Shown here: in pieces, positions 1 through 11,986 of the stretch
How the letters are laid out: every line of letters begins with the position of its first letter
How positions within the stretch are numbered: the stretch's first letter is position 1
Assembly: GCA_964058845.1 (NCBI GenBank)
Contig: CAXKVR010000376.1
Coordinates: 7,501-71,500, forward strand
Length of the DNA stretch: 64,000 nucleotides
Source of the DNA: Carex sylvatica
Taxonomy: Eukaryota > Streptophyta > Magnoliopsida > Poales > Cyperaceae
Reading direction: 5' to 3'
Translations under genes and position numbers: made by a program
Notes under the pieces: generated by a model
Told to the model about the DNA's origin: nothing
Databases searched by the model: none
The model's input: only the letters and a program-made list of their open reading frames with translations

Positions 1-390
1 ATTCCAAAGAATACGCCAGTACCAACACAGATGTCGAAAGAGTACATCACGACCGTTGATTACCAATCTGAGTTCATAATTGGAATATATGAGGGAGAGC
101 GTGTGAAATGTGAAGATAACCATCTGCTTGGGATGTTTAGACTTTCTGGGATCCATTTGGCACCAAGAGGTGAAACTGAGATGACAGTTACCTTTAAAAT
201 TGACAGTGACGGCATATAGCATGTGTCTGCTGAGGAGCCAATAAGTGGTCAAAAGAAGGAAGTGACCATTTACAGAAAGGGCAATCTCAGCAAGGCAGAG
301 GTAGAGAGAATGGTTCATGAAGCAGAAAGGTACAGGATGGAGGATGCGCGACTCAAGGAAGCTGTTGATTACGAGGCATTTCTATTTTGA
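1..390 (+). pseudogene. HSP70 C-terminal fragment (broken)
   Basis: Frame 1 reads from the first base into an HSP70 substrate-binding domain: YEGER, then DNHLLG, LSGI and APRG, all diagnostic of the beta-sandwich that grips client peptides, followed by a segment like the start of the helical lid (NLSKAEVERMVHEAERY). An in-frame TAG at 217-219 replaces the residue just before HVSAEE. The frame ends at TGA 388-390, far short of a normal lid and EEVD tail. The ATPase domain would lie left of the window. The premature stop, missing C-terminus and abrupt change into satellite DNA some 60 bases later mark a pseudogene. Family assignment is secure; whether it came from a retrocopy or an element-captured fragment cannot be told. 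Confidence 0.88.
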
Positions 391-1560
391 TTATTGGGAA
401 TTTTTTTTTTCTTTTGGTTGGGTTAGAGTAGATAAAAAGCCGGTCAGAAACCATCAATTTGAGTGTTGTATTAGGGTTGTAAATGCCCTATTATCTTGCG
501 ATATTTAGACACTGCGAGAGTGGTCCGAACACCAACAATTGGAGTGTTGTATTAGGGTTGTAAATGACCTATTATCTTGCCATATGGATACACTACTAGA
601 GTGCTTCAAACACTTTCAATCGGAGTGTTGTATTAGGGTTGTAAATACCATGTTATCTACCTATCAGGAAATACTACTAGAGGGCTCCAAACTACATTAA
701 TTGGACTACAGTATTTGATTTGTAAATGCCCTTTTATCTTGACATATAGAGACACTCCTAGAGTGCTCCAAAAACCTTCAATTGGAGTGTTGTGTTAGGG
801 TTATAAATGCCCTATTATCTTGCCATCTGGAGACATTACTTGGGTGCTCTAAACACCTTCAACTGGAGTGTTGTATTAGGGTTGGAAATGCCCTTTTATC
901 TTGCCATATAGGAACATTACTGGAGTGCCCAAAACACGTTCAATTGGAGTCTTGTATTTGGTTGTAAATGCATTATTATCTTTTCTAATAGGGACACTAT
1001 TAGAGTGCTCCAAACACCATCAATTGCAGTGTTGTAGTAGGGTTGTAAATACCATGTTATCTACCAATCAGGAGACACTACTGGAGTGCACCAAACTACA
1101 TTAATTGGACTATTGTATTTGTGTTGTAAATGTCATATTATCAGGCCATATTGGGACACTAGTAGAGTTCTCCAAAAACCATCAATTTGAGTGTTGTATT
1201 AGGGTTGTAAATGCCTTATTATCTTGCCATCTGGAGACACTACTAGGGTGCTCCAAACACCTTCAACAGGAGTGTTGTACTAGGGTTGGAAATGCCATTT
1301 TATCTTGCCATATAGGGACACTACTAGAGTGCTCCAAACACTATCAATTGGAGTGTTGTATTAGGGTGGTGAATGCCCTATTATCTTTCCATATAGAGAC
1401 ACTACTGGAGTACTCCAAACCCCATCAAATGGAGTATTTGTATTTGGGTCGTAAATGCATTATTATCTTGTCTAATAGGGACACTATTAGAGTGCTCCAA
1501 ACACCATCAATTGCAGTGTTGTAGTAGGGTTGTAAATACCATGTTATCTACCCATCAGGA

Positions 1561-4312
1561 GACACTACTGGAGTGCACCAAACTACATTAATTGGACTAT
1601 TGTATTTGTGTTGTAAATGCCCTATTATCAGGCCATATAGGGACACTAGTAGAGTTCTCCAAAAACCATCAATTTGAGTGTTGTATTAGGGTTGTAAATG
1701 CCCTATTATCTTGCGATATTTAGACACTGCGATAGTGGTCCGAACACCAACAATTGGAGTGTTGTATTTGGGTTGGAAATGCCCTTTTATCATGCCATAT
1801 AGAGACACTCCTAGAGTGCTCCAAAAAGCTTCAATTGAAGTGTTGTGTTAGGGTTATAAATGCCTTATTATCTTGCTATGTGGAGACACTACTAGGGTGC
1901 TCCAAACACCTTCAACAGGAGTGTTGTACTAGGGTTGAAAATGCCCTTTTATCTTGCCATATAGGGACACTGCTAGAGTGCTCCAAACACTATCAATTGG
2001 AGTGTTGTATTAGGGTTGTGAATGCCCTTATCTTTCCATATAGAGAAACTACTGGAGTACTCCAAACCCCATCAAATGGAGTATTTGTATTTGGGTCGTA
2101 AATGCGCTACTATCTTGCCATCTGGAGACAGTACTAGAGTGCTCCAAACACCTTCAATTGGAGTGTTGTATTAGTATTGTAAATGCCCTATTATTTTTCA
2201 ATCTGGAATCACTAATAGGGTGCTCCAAACACCAACAATTGGAGTGTTGTATTTGGGTTGGAAATGCCCTTTTATCATGCCATATAGAGACACTCCTAGA
2301 GTGCTCCAAAAACCTTCAATTGAAGTGTTGTGTTAGGGTTATAAATGCCTTATTATCTTGCCATCTGGAGACACTACTAGGGTGCTCCAAACACCTTCAA
2401 CAGGAGTATTGTACTAGGGTTGGAAATGCCCTTTTATCTTGCCATATAGGGACACTACTAGAGTGCTCCAAACACTATCAATTGGAGTGTTGTATTAGGG
2501 TTGTGAATTCCCTATTATTTTTCAATATGGAATCACTACTAGGGTGCTCCAACCACCAACAATTGGAGTGTTGTATTTTGGTTGGAAATGCCCTTTTATC
2601 TTGCCATATAGAGACACTCTTAGTGTGCTCCAAAAACCTTCAATTGAAGTGTTGTGTTAGGGTTCTAAATGCCTTATTATCTTGTCATCTGGAGACACTA
2701 CTAGGGTGCTCCAAACACCTTCAACAGGAATGTTGTATTAGGGTTGGAAATGCTATTTTATCTTCCCATATAGGGACACTACTAGAGTGCTCCAAACACC
2801 ATCAATTGGAGTGTTGTCTTAGGGTTGTAAATGACCTATTATCTTGCCATATGGAGACACTGCTAGAGTGCTTCAAACACCTTCAATCGCAGTGTTGTAG
2901 TAGGGTTGTAAATACCATGTTATCTGCCCATCAGGAGACACTACTGGAGTGCACCAAACTACATTAATTGGACTATTGTATTTGTGTTGTAAATGCCCTA
3001 TTATCAGGCCATATAGGGACACTAGTAGAGTTCTCCAAAAACCATCAATTTGAGTGTTGTATTAGGGTTGTAAATGCCCTATTATCTTGCGATATTTAGA
3101 CACTGCGAGAGTGGTCCGAACACCAACAATTGGAGTGTTGTATTTGGGTTGGAAATGCCCTTTTATCATGCCATATAGAGACACTCCTACAGTACTCCAA
3201 AAAGCTTCAATAGAAGTGTTGTGTTAGGGTTATAAATGTCTTATTATCTTGCCATTTGGAGACACTACTAGGGTGCTCCAAACACCTTCAACAGGAGTGT
3301 TGTACTAGGGTTGGAAATGCCCTTTTATCTTGCCATATAGGGACACTACTAGAGTGCTCCAAACACTATCAATTGGAGTGTTGTATTAGGGTTGTGAATG
3401 CCCTTATCTTTCCATATAGAGAAACTACTGGAGTACTCCAAACCCCATCAAATGGAGTATTTGTATTTGGGTCGTAAATGCGCTACTATCTTGCCATCTG
3501 GAGACAGTACTAGAGTGCTCCAAACACCTTCAATTGGAGTGTTGTATTAGTATTGTAAATGCCCTATTATTTTTCAATCTGGAATCACTAATAGGGTGCT
3601 CCAAACACCAACAATTGGAGTGTTATATTTGGGTTGGAAATGCCCTTTTATCATGCCATATAGAGACACTCCTAGAGTGCTCCAAAAACCTTCAATTGAA
3701 GTGTTGTGTTAGGGTTATAAATGCCTTATTATCTTGCCATCTGGAGACACTACTAGGGTGCTCCAAACACCTTCAACAGGAGTGTTGTACTAAGGTTGAA
3801 AATGCCCTTTTATCTTGCCATATAGGGACACTACTAGAGTGCTCCAAACACTATCAATTGGAGTGTTGTATTAGGGTTGTGAATTCCCTATTATTTTTCA
3901 ATATGGAATCACTACTAGGGTGCTCCAACCACCAAGAATTGGAGTATTTGTATTTGGGTCGTAAATGCGCTACTATCTTGCCATCAGGAGACACTGCTAG
4001 AGTGCTCCAAAAACCTTCAATTGGAGTGTTGTATTAGGGTTGTAAATGCCATATTATTTTTCAATCTGGAATCACTACTAGGGTGCTCCAAACACCAACA
4101 ATTGGAGTGTTGTATTTTGGTTGGAAATGCCCTTTTATCTTCCCATATAGAGACACTCCTAGTGTGCAACAAAAACCTTCAATTGAAGTGTTGTGTTAGG
4201 GTTATAAATGCCTTATTATCTTGCCATCTGGATTCACTACTAGGGTGCTCCAAACACCTTCAACAGGAGTGTTGTACTAGGGTTGAAAATGTCATTTTAT
4301 CTTGCCATATAG
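1561..4312. repeat. Higher-order repeat, period 1376 bp
   Basis: Marker phrases recur 1376 bp apart: GGTCCGAACACCAACAATTG near 1738 and 3114, and the variant monomer containing AGTATTGTAAATGCCC near 2168 and 3544. The period is about 17 monomers. It is not a multiple of three, so any reading frame shifts between copies. Confidence 0.8.
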
Positions 4313-5015
4313 GGACACTACTAGAGTGCTCCAAACACTATCAATTGGAGTGTTGTATTAGGGTTGTGAATGCCCTTATCTTTCCATATAGAGACACTAC
4401 TGGAGTACTCCAAACCCCATCAAATGGAGTATTTGTATTTGGGTCGTAAATGCGCTACTATCTTGCCATCTGAAGACACCACTAGAGTGATCCAAACACA
4501 TTAAATTGGAGTGTTGTATTAGTGTTGTAAATTCCCTATTATTTTTCAATCTGGAATCACTACTAGGGTGCTGCAAACACCAATAATTGGAGTGTTGTAT
4601 TTGGGTTGGAAATGCCCTTTTATCATGCCATATAGAGACACTCCTAGAGTGCTCCAAAAACCTTCAATTGAAGTGTTGTGTTAGGGTTATAAATGCCTTA
4701 TTATCTTGCCATCTGTAGACACTACTAGGGTGCTCCAAACACCTTCAACAGGAGTGTTGTATTAGCGTTGGAAATGCCCTTTTATCTTGCCATATAGGGA
4801 CACTACTATAGTGCTCCAAACACTATCAATTGGAGTGTTGTATTAGGGTTGTGAATTCCCTATTATTTTTCAATATGGAATCACTACTAGGGTGCTCCAA
4901 CCACCAAGAATTGGAGTATTTGTATTTGGGTCGTAAATGCGCTACTATCTCGCCATCAGGAGACACTACTAGAGTGCTCCAAAAACCTTCAATTGGAGTG
5001 TTGTGTTAGGGTTGA

Positions 5016-7286
5016 AAATGTCCTATTATCTTTCCATCTGGAGATACTACTAGAGTGCTCAAAAACCTTCAATTCGAGTGTTGTATTAGGATTGTAAATG
5101 TCCTATTATCTTTCCATATAAAGACACTTCTTTAGTTCTACAAACACCAATTATTGGATTGTAGTATTTGGGTTCTAAATGTCCTATTATCTTGCCATTT
5201 AGAGACACTACTAGAGTGCTCCAAAAATATTCACTTAGATTGTTGTATTGGGGATGTAAATGACCTATTATCTTCCTATATAGAGACATTATTAGGATTC
5301 TCCAAACAACTTCAATTCGAGTGTTGAATTTTGGTTGTAAATGCCCTATTATCTTTCCATATAGAGACACTACTAGTGTACTCCAAACACCATCAAATGG
5401 AGTGTTTGTATTTGGGTCATAAATGCGCTACTAGCTTGCTATATAGGCACACTACTAGAATGCTCCAAACACCTTCAATTGGAGTGTTGTATTAGGGTTG
5501 TAAATGTTATATTATCTTGCCATATAGAATCGCGACTAGAGTGCTCAAAGCACCTTCAATTGGATTGTTGTATTACGGTTGCAAATACCCTATTATTATA
5601 CCGTATGGAGACACCACTAGAGGGCTCCAAACACCTTCAATTGGAGTGTTGTATTAGGGTTGTAAATGACATATTGTCTTTCCATATAGAGAGACTACTG
5701 GAGTGCCCCAAATACCTTCAATTGGAGTGTTGTATTGGGATTGTAAATGCCCTATTATCTTGACATATAGAGACACTACTAGAATGCTCCAAAAACATTC
5801 AATTGGAGTGTTGTATTAGGGTTGTAAATGCCCTATTATTATATTGCCATCTGGAGACACTACTAGAGTGCTCCAATTGTATTAGGTTTGTAAATTCCCC
5901 ATTATCTTGTCATCTGGAGACACTACTAGACTACTCCAAAAATGTTGAATTTGAGTGTTGTATTAGGGTTGTAAATGTTCTATTATCTTGCCATCTAGAG
6001 ACACTACTAGAGAGCTCTAAAAATATTCAATTGGAGTGTTGTATTAGGGTTGTAAATGCCCTAATATCTTGCCATATTGGGACACTACTAGGGTTCTCCA
6101 AACACCATGAATTAGAGTGTCGTATTTGGGTTGTAAATGCCCTATTATCTTGCCACATATGGACACTACTAGACTGCTCCAAACATCTTCAATTGTAGTG
6201 GTTTATTAGGGTTGTAAATGCTTTATTATCTTTCTATGTGGAGACACTACTAGAGTGCCCCAAACACCTTTATTTGGAGTGTTGTATTAAATTTGTAAAT
6301 GGCCTATTATCTGGCCATATAGAGAGACGTCTAGAGTGCTTCAAAAACTTTCAATTGGAGTGTTGTATTAGGGTTGTAAATGACCTATTATCTTGTCATA
6401 TAGAGACACAACTAGAGTGCCCAAAACACGTTCAATTGGAGTGTTGTATATGAATTGTAAATGCCCTATTATCTTGCCATAATGGGACACTACTTGAGTT
6501 CTACAAACACCAATTATTGGATTGTAGTATTTGGATTCTAAATGTCCTATTATCCTGCCATTTAGAGACACTACTAGAGTGCTCCAAAAATATTCAATTG
6601 GATTGTTGTATTAGGGAAGTAAATGCCCTATTATCTTGCCATATAGAGACATTATTAGGGTTCTCCAAACAACTTGAATTCGAGTGTTGAATTTTGGTTG
6701 TAAATGCCCTATTATCTTTCCATATAGAGACACTACTAGAGTACTCCAAACACCATCAAATGAAGTGTTTCTATTTGGGTCATAAATGCGCTACTAGCTT
6801 GCTATATAGGCACACTACTAGAGTGCTCCAAACACCTTCAATTGGAGTGTTGTACTAGGGTTGTAAATGTTATATTATCTTGCCATATAGAATCGCGACT
6901 AGAGTGCTCAAAGCACCTTCAATTGGATTATTGTATTACGGTTGCAAATGCTCTATTATTATACAGTATGGAGACACCACTAGAGGTCTCCAAACACCTT
7001 CAATTGGAGTATTGTATTAGGGTTGTAAATGGCCTATTGTCTTTCCATATAGAGAGACTACTGGAGTGCCCCAAATACATTCAATTGGAGTGTTGTATTG
7101 GGGTTGTAAATGCCCTATTATCTTGCCATCTAGAGACACTACTAGAGTGCTCCAATTGTATTAGGGTTGTAAATACCCCATTATCTTGTCATCTGGAGAC
7201 ACTACTAGACTACTCCAAAAACCTTGAATTCGAGTGTTGTATTAGGGTTGTAAATGTTCTATTATCTTGTCATCTAGAGACACTAC
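5016..7286. repeat. Higher-order repeat, period 1363 bp (left part)
   Basis: The stretch from about 5479 recurs from 6842 (offset 1363). The same unit continues to the right of retroelement A: 5086-5370 matches 35585-35869 almost base for base. Retroelement A was therefore inserted inside an already amplified 17-monomer unit. Confidence 0.8.
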
Positions 7287-8815
7287 TGTTCACACAAAAG
7301 CGTATGGTACAAAGTTTCAGTACAGCAAGCTGTACCTTTTAACCTTTAATACACCTTCGGTTCAGACTGCAAGTGCACAGTCCTATCGAGTAGTATATCG
7401 TCGGGTATCGATCACAGGGACGGTTCAAATCTAAACCGGACTCTACTTAAATCAGTTAAAGACTAGAAGTGAGAAATGGTTGGTTTTTGGTATTTAATTC
7501 ATAATCAGTTCAATATCAGTAATTAAATGAAAGACTGTAAATAAACTTGGTTTAAATCAATAATAAAAGGAGTTTCCAGGGTTTCAGACTTATCTCAGTT
7601 CTGCCTCTCAGTCCCTGACACGGACCGTGTAATTTCTTACACGGGTCGTATCAACTTACACGGACCGTGTAATTTCTTACACGGGTCGTATCAGTTTACA
7701 CGGACCGTGTACTATCGTACACGGGTCGTGTGGACTTCGAGTTAATGCACCAGTCACTGTTTCTTTACGTGGTTCCTTTGTGTAGGGTTCAACTGACCAG
7801 ACCTAATGTTTCTAAACCTCAACTGTCGTATGTTGGTTTATCGACTTGGTATGGAATCTGCAATATCTGCCCTCTTTGGGCTCTAAACCTCAACTGTCGT
7901 ATATTGGTTCGAGTTACCAAGTTACTTGTTTGGAATACTAAAGGTAACCTCTTATCCGTCGATAAGAGGAAATGTTCACCTTCCGACTACTAGTTGGTTT
8001 CCCCTGTCGGATCACTAATCCTACCTCATGTACTTAATCTGGTTGCAAGATCAAATTGGACACAGTACCTTATAGATGTGGCCTCATCTAGTGGTCAAAC
8101 CAAATAATAATCAAGCAATTCAAACTAAGCAATTAAATTCAATCACAATCAAGTAAACACAAATTTCAACGTAAAAATCCAATAACCAGATGCAAAATAA
8201 AACATTCGATTACATCTTAACCCTAGAAACAAATAAAACTACTCAAGCATAGTGCTAAAACAGATAACAAAGATAAAAGAATAAGAATTCATGCTAAAAC
8301 CGAAGTACAAAGGAGATCCACAATAAAAACTCGCGTCTTTTGCTTCTCAACTTCGTCTCCAAGCAATAGCCGTCAATCTCTAACCCTAGAATTGTCTCTC
8401 TGCTCCAGAATTCCCTTCTGGTGCAAGAAATCCCGTCTTTATAGCCTAGGCCGACTTTCCTTCCTTCAGATTTCTTTCCAGAACTCTAGATCTCTTTCCG
8501 GATTTGTCTGATACGACCCGTGTAACATTCTGTACGGGTCGTGTGCCTGTGTCTCTTCTGAGGTCGAGTCAGCAGTCGTGTCTGTGGTCGAGTCGAGGTT
8601 GGTACGACCCGCACAAGATTGTACACGGGTCGTGTCAATACTTCTCAAATTCCAAATTCTCCTCGATTTCATCTCATTCCTGCAAAATAAAAACAAACTT
8701 GCAGCAGTACCACATTCTATGGATATTTTAATGAAATACAACCGATTAAATGATTCTAGACACAGGTTTTGGTACAAAATATAGGTCGGAAAGTAGATAT
8801 GTTTGTGGGATATCA
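7287..8815 (-). repeat. Element A 3' LTR (left copy)
   Basis: Begins TGTTCACACAAAAGCG on the plus strand and ends GTGGGATATCA, so on the sense strand it runs TGATATCC...GTGAACA. It is flanked by ACTAC on the left and by the polypurine tract on the right. A TATA-like CTATAAAG lies on the sense strand at 8444-8437. It contains three 40-bp tandem repeats (7617-7733) and a second palindrome cluster (8507-8638). A plus-strand ORF at 7730-7993 recurs in the LTR copies and is an antisense artefact. Confidence 0.93.
7617..7733. repeat. Three 40-bp repeats of paired 13-bp pseudo-palindromes
   Basis: CGGACCGTGT recurs at 7621, 7661 and 7701. Each unit pairs ACACGGACCGTGT with ACACGGGTCGTAT or GTGT. 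Between the pair, CCGTGTAA and TTACACGG can form an 8-bp stem with a short loop. The same array occurs in the other LTR of A and in the LTRs of B. Confidence 0.9.
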
Positions 8816-8853
8816 AATTTCCCCAAGCTGAAATCTTGCTTGTCCTCAAGCAA
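8816..8853 (-). promoter_or_regulatory. Element A polypurine tract and TCCT-loop hairpin
   Basis: On the sense strand the tract AGCTTGGGGAAATT abuts the TGATATC start of the 3' LTR, as expected for a plus-strand priming PPT. Directly before it is a perfect 7-bp hairpin, TTGCTTG (8836-8842), loop TCCT, CAAGCAA (8847-8853). A second module of the same layout lies at 9675-9711. Confidence 0.75.
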
Positions 8854-9674
8854 AAATCCCAACTCTAGGTAGGTCTTTAGATTAACTAAATGCAAATGAA
8901 ATTCTAAATGTGAAAAATTTACGGGAGTTTGCTATTGTTAAGAACCCAAGAATCATTTTGGTCAATAACTTGGATTTCTTTGACAATTTTTGATTCAGCC
9001 CACAGATTAACTAATCAGACTTCCTATTTGTGAGATGCTTTAATAGTTGTAAAGACTAATTGCTCGAGTGATCAATTTTTTTTTTTTTTATTTAAAACTG
9101 GGCCCTTGTTTGTGGTGATTTTCATTCTTTGGGTTTAGGCCTCATTTAGGCTTAAGTTAGAAAGTTGTGGACTTTATGTGTTGATGTATGCAAAATTTCT
9201 ATATATATATATATTATTTTTTGTTTTATTTTTTTATTTTTTTTGTTTGGGAGACGAGCTCAAAGGCGCCCAATAAGACTTATTGCCAGTACTCTTATGT
9301 TCTCCATCTTTTCAAGTTTTTATTATATTTTGCATACACCATGAATACACACATCCAATGATATTCATTCATACCAATGAATATCCCAATCTTTCTTTAT
9401 TGAAAATCCCGTTTCTTTATTTAAAGGCACATTTCAGTTTCCAATCAATTCAAGGTTTTCATCTTTTCAGGTTCTCAAAACATCTCTTCTTAAGTAGTCT
9501 GTTAATTAATCATGGGGTTAGTTCCAAATGTTCAAGGTCATCCTAATTCTTTCCAAAACTTTTCAAAAGAATCCTTAATTCAAGCAATTCACGCAAATTA
9601 TCCACCTAGAAATGTAAGCAAAAGGTAAATATGCCCTAAAAAGCAAGCTAAATGAGTCCTAAATGCAAAAGTCT
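8854..9674 (-). other. Element A 3' untranslated region
   Basis: AT-rich, with homopolymer T runs near 9086 and 9220. No coding region is seen. It shares phrases with the equivalent part of element B, for example GAGCTCAAAGGCGCCC followed by GACTTATTGCCAGTACTC. Confidence 0.6.
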
Positions 9675-9711
9675 CCCCCCCAAGCTTAGTCTGAGCATTG
9701 TCCTCAATGCT
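9675..9711 (-). promoter_or_regulatory. Second polypurine-like tract and TCCT-loop hairpin in A
   Basis: The plus strand has a run of C followed by AAGCTT (9675-9686), a G-rich purine tract on the sense strand. Next to it is the perfect hairpin AGCATTG (9694-9700), loop TCCT, CAATGCT (9705-9711). The layout copies the PPT module at 8816-8853 with a different stem. It may be a second plus-strand priming site or a structural RNA element; this is inference. Confidence 0.55.
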
Positions 9712-9773
9712 TCAAGACTAAAAAGATAGAAAAAGATATAAAACTCAGGGAAAAGAGAACAAACTTGAGCAAG

Positions 9774-10596
9774 CTAGGAAGGTGGGGCGCCAGGCCAGTA
9801 GCCATGCTCCTCAAAGAAGCGCCAATCTCGCATCTGGTCCTCGATCGCCGAGAGTCGCGAGCCCTGAGAAGTCAACTCGATCCGGAGATCGGAGAGTGTG
9901 TCACCATGCTCAAGCTGGGTGGCCTGCATCTCGAGCTGAGTGGCTCGCATGGCAGAGATGAGCTGGTACATGTCCCAGGAGGTGGGGTCAGATGGGTGAG
10001 AGGGACCGGCGGCGTGAGAGGGACCGGCGGCAGAAGTAGAGGCGTGAACTGGTGGAGGGGAAGGTGGGGCGTCGAGCATCTCTATGTCAGCTGCATGAGA
10101 TGGGTGGTCCTGAATAGGAGAAGGGAGTGGCGATCCACGAGCAGGAGGAGAGGGTGGCGGGCCACGAGCAGCCCGAGGTGGCCGTGAGAAGAGCCAGGTA
10201 CTCCGGTCATCGAAAGAGAGAGAGACCGGAAAAGGTAGAGGAAACAGAGTCCGATCGTCGGGCATACGCCAGAGAAAACGTCTACCAGCGGGGCCGTACT
10301 CAACCTTGATGAACTTGTAGGAGCGGAAGGCATCGATAGTCAACTGTCGGGGACCGCTGCAAAGGTCATCATCGACGATCTGCAACCCTAACCGGTCCGC
10401 GATGAGAGTAACGTAGGCGCTAATGGTAACAGCGCCTCCCAACCGCATAGAGCGCTGCTGACGGAGCCAGTGGTGGATCATGATGAGCATCAGATCGGGC
10501 CGCTCGAGCTCCCTGTCTGGGCGGAGCATGTGATCCAACAACTGGAGGTCCTCGACGTTGGCACGGGCGACTGTCTCGCCTCGTGCAAAGATGGTG
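9774..10596 (-). pseudogene. ATHILA ORF-1-like protein, C-terminal half (split by chromovirus)
   Basis: The minus-strand frame ends at TAG 9776-9774. It begins in sense with TIFARGETVARANVEDLQ, which continues directly from the N-terminal half ending at 20770 once the chromovirus and one TGGTG duplication are discounted. This part has a conserved helical stretch (LDHMLRP, then MLIMIHHWL), a Pro/Ser-rich linker of about 60 residues, and a C-terminal heptad-like stretch with repeated MQATQLE-type units suggesting a coiled coil. Position after integrase and before the PPT matches the env-position ORF of Athila elements. Its molecular function is not established. Apparent codons to the right of 10596 are chromovirus LTR. 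Confidence 0.72.
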
Positions 10597-10927
10597 TGTA
10601 ACGCCTCTAAATCCGGGTATATTTTAAATTTAGAATCCAATTTAGAACAAAATAAATATATATAGTTCAGAAAATAATTTATAGAAAGGCAATCAAATAA
10701 ATAGCAAAACCTTTTATAAATTTACATGAAAGTTATATCTAAATTCTGCATATAATTATAATTATACATTACTTAGCCCAATTAGTAAGCCCAAATTAGA
10801 AATATGCAATTCTAAGTTTAGCCCATATTCAATAATATAATCAACCCAACCCTCTCCTCTCTTCTCATTCCATTGCTCCCTGTGAAAACCTCATCCCTCT
10901 TTAATTTTTTTTTTTTTTTGTAAGTTC

Positions 10928-10930
<3 letters not shown>

Positions 10931-10962
<32 letters not shown>

Positions 10963-11292
10963 GCTCTTCTTGGCCGCTCCCTCCCCCCTCTCCTCTTGAC
11001 TGCCGCCGGCCACAAGAGGCCCAGCCGAACCCCACCCCTCTCTCCCTCTTGTGCCGCCATCTCCCTCTCTTCTCCTTTGGCTAGCCGACAGCCACCACCA
11101 CCGGCTTCCCCCCCCCTCCTCGTTGCCCTCCCCCTCTAGCCGTGCCTCTCTTTCTCTCTGCCCTTCCCCTTCCCTTGTGCCGCCGGCCCCCAAGACCTAG
11201 ACCCGAAACCCACTAACCCAAGACCCTAGGCCCGAAACCCTAGCACCTAGACCCGAAAACCCTAAGGTTGAATCCAAAAACCGAAAACCCTA
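10931..11292 (+). promoter_or_regulatory. GA/CT tract plus telo-box cluster in LTR
   Basis: A 29-bp (CT)n tract lies about 280 bp before three AAACCCTA boxes. The same arrangement is in the right LTR (CT tract 18901-18934, first box 19209). In Arabidopsis these two motif types are bound by BPC and TRB proteins and mark Polycomb recruitment sites. Any role here is inference. Confidence 0.5.
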
Positions 11293-11986
11293 GACCCAAT
11301 AACCCAAATTACAAATTGAACCCTCTTCTATTTTAAAATTGATCTAGTTTATACAAGAATCAAGGTTATTACTTAAATTTAATTACCAAATTGAATTGGT
11401 GGGAAGAATCGAGGGTGGTAGTTATTTAATTAAATTGGATTGTGGGAAAATGAATTGAGACTTGTAGGTATTGTAAATTACACATTGGAATTAACGTAGA
11501 TTAAATACTTGTACTTGACCTTTGGATGACAATTGCCATGAAATAAATATAAATTGTGAATAGGGCTATAGGATTAAGATTTCTTTACGAGTTTCATGCG
11601 AAATTAAGGGTGTTAAATTGAAATTAAATCCTGTAGATTAAGTAGAAATAAGAATCTAATCAAGTGTGTTAAAACTTAGGAGCAAACCGCGAGCCTCTAG
11701 GAGACGCTGAGAATACGCGAGATCCCAATACACGCTCAAACGAAGTCACTGAGAATACAGGTGCGGGTTCCTGTTATTTTTACAAATAATACAAAATGCA
11801 TGGATTAAGGTAGGTAATCCTTTTTCCCAATCTGGTAGATAAACTGCATGTTGAAAATGTCGAACACTCGGTTGTTTTTGTGTAGAATTGCATGGATAGG
11901 AAATTTTGGATGCATTGATTTGAACTGACAGGAATTGTGAATGTGAATGAGAAAACGGAGAGTTTTTAAATTCATTGTTTTAAATT

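Larger units (their letters stand above)
447..7286. repeat. 81-bp satellite array, block 1
   Basis: Tandem monomers of 81 bp, typically beginning TTGGAGTGTTGTATTAGGG, with conserved internal words GTAAATGCCCTATTATCTTG, GACACTACTAGAGTGCTCC and AAACACCTTCAA. Monomers differ by scattered substitutions and small indels. Because 81 is 27 codons and stop triplets are rare, long spurious ORFs appear on both strands. The block ends at the target duplication of retroelement A. Confidence 0.95.

Noticed and set aside
2158..2967. Long ORFs in the satellite encoding 27-residue repeats (up to 269 codons)
   Set aside because: 81 bp is 27 codons, so a stop-poor monomer stays open by default. Other frames and the minus strand are open too, higher-order units (1376, 1363, 1435 bp) are not multiples of three, and indels break the frame often.
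7617..7733. Evenly spaced 40-bp repeats resembling a CRISPR array
   Set aside because: Only three copies, spacers are not unique, the setting is a plant LTR and no cas genes are present.
7730..7993. 88-codon plus-strand ORF repeated in the LTRs (also 25601-25864 and 33891-34154)
   Set aside because: It lies antisense within LTRs and recurs only because LTRs are copies; no family resemblance.
9765..10187. Plus-strand ORF opposite the ATHILA ORF-1 C-terminal half
   Set aside because: Shadow of the minus-strand gene in GC-richer coding DNA; no recognisable motifs.
10891..11193. Minus-strand Arg/Glu/Gly-rich ORF (also 18722-19167)
   Set aside because: Translation of the CT/GA and pyrimidine-rich low-complexity region of the LTR.
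11205..11300. Interstitial telomere repeat
   Set aside because: AAACCCTA boxes are irregular and separated by other sequence; there is no TTTAGGG array.
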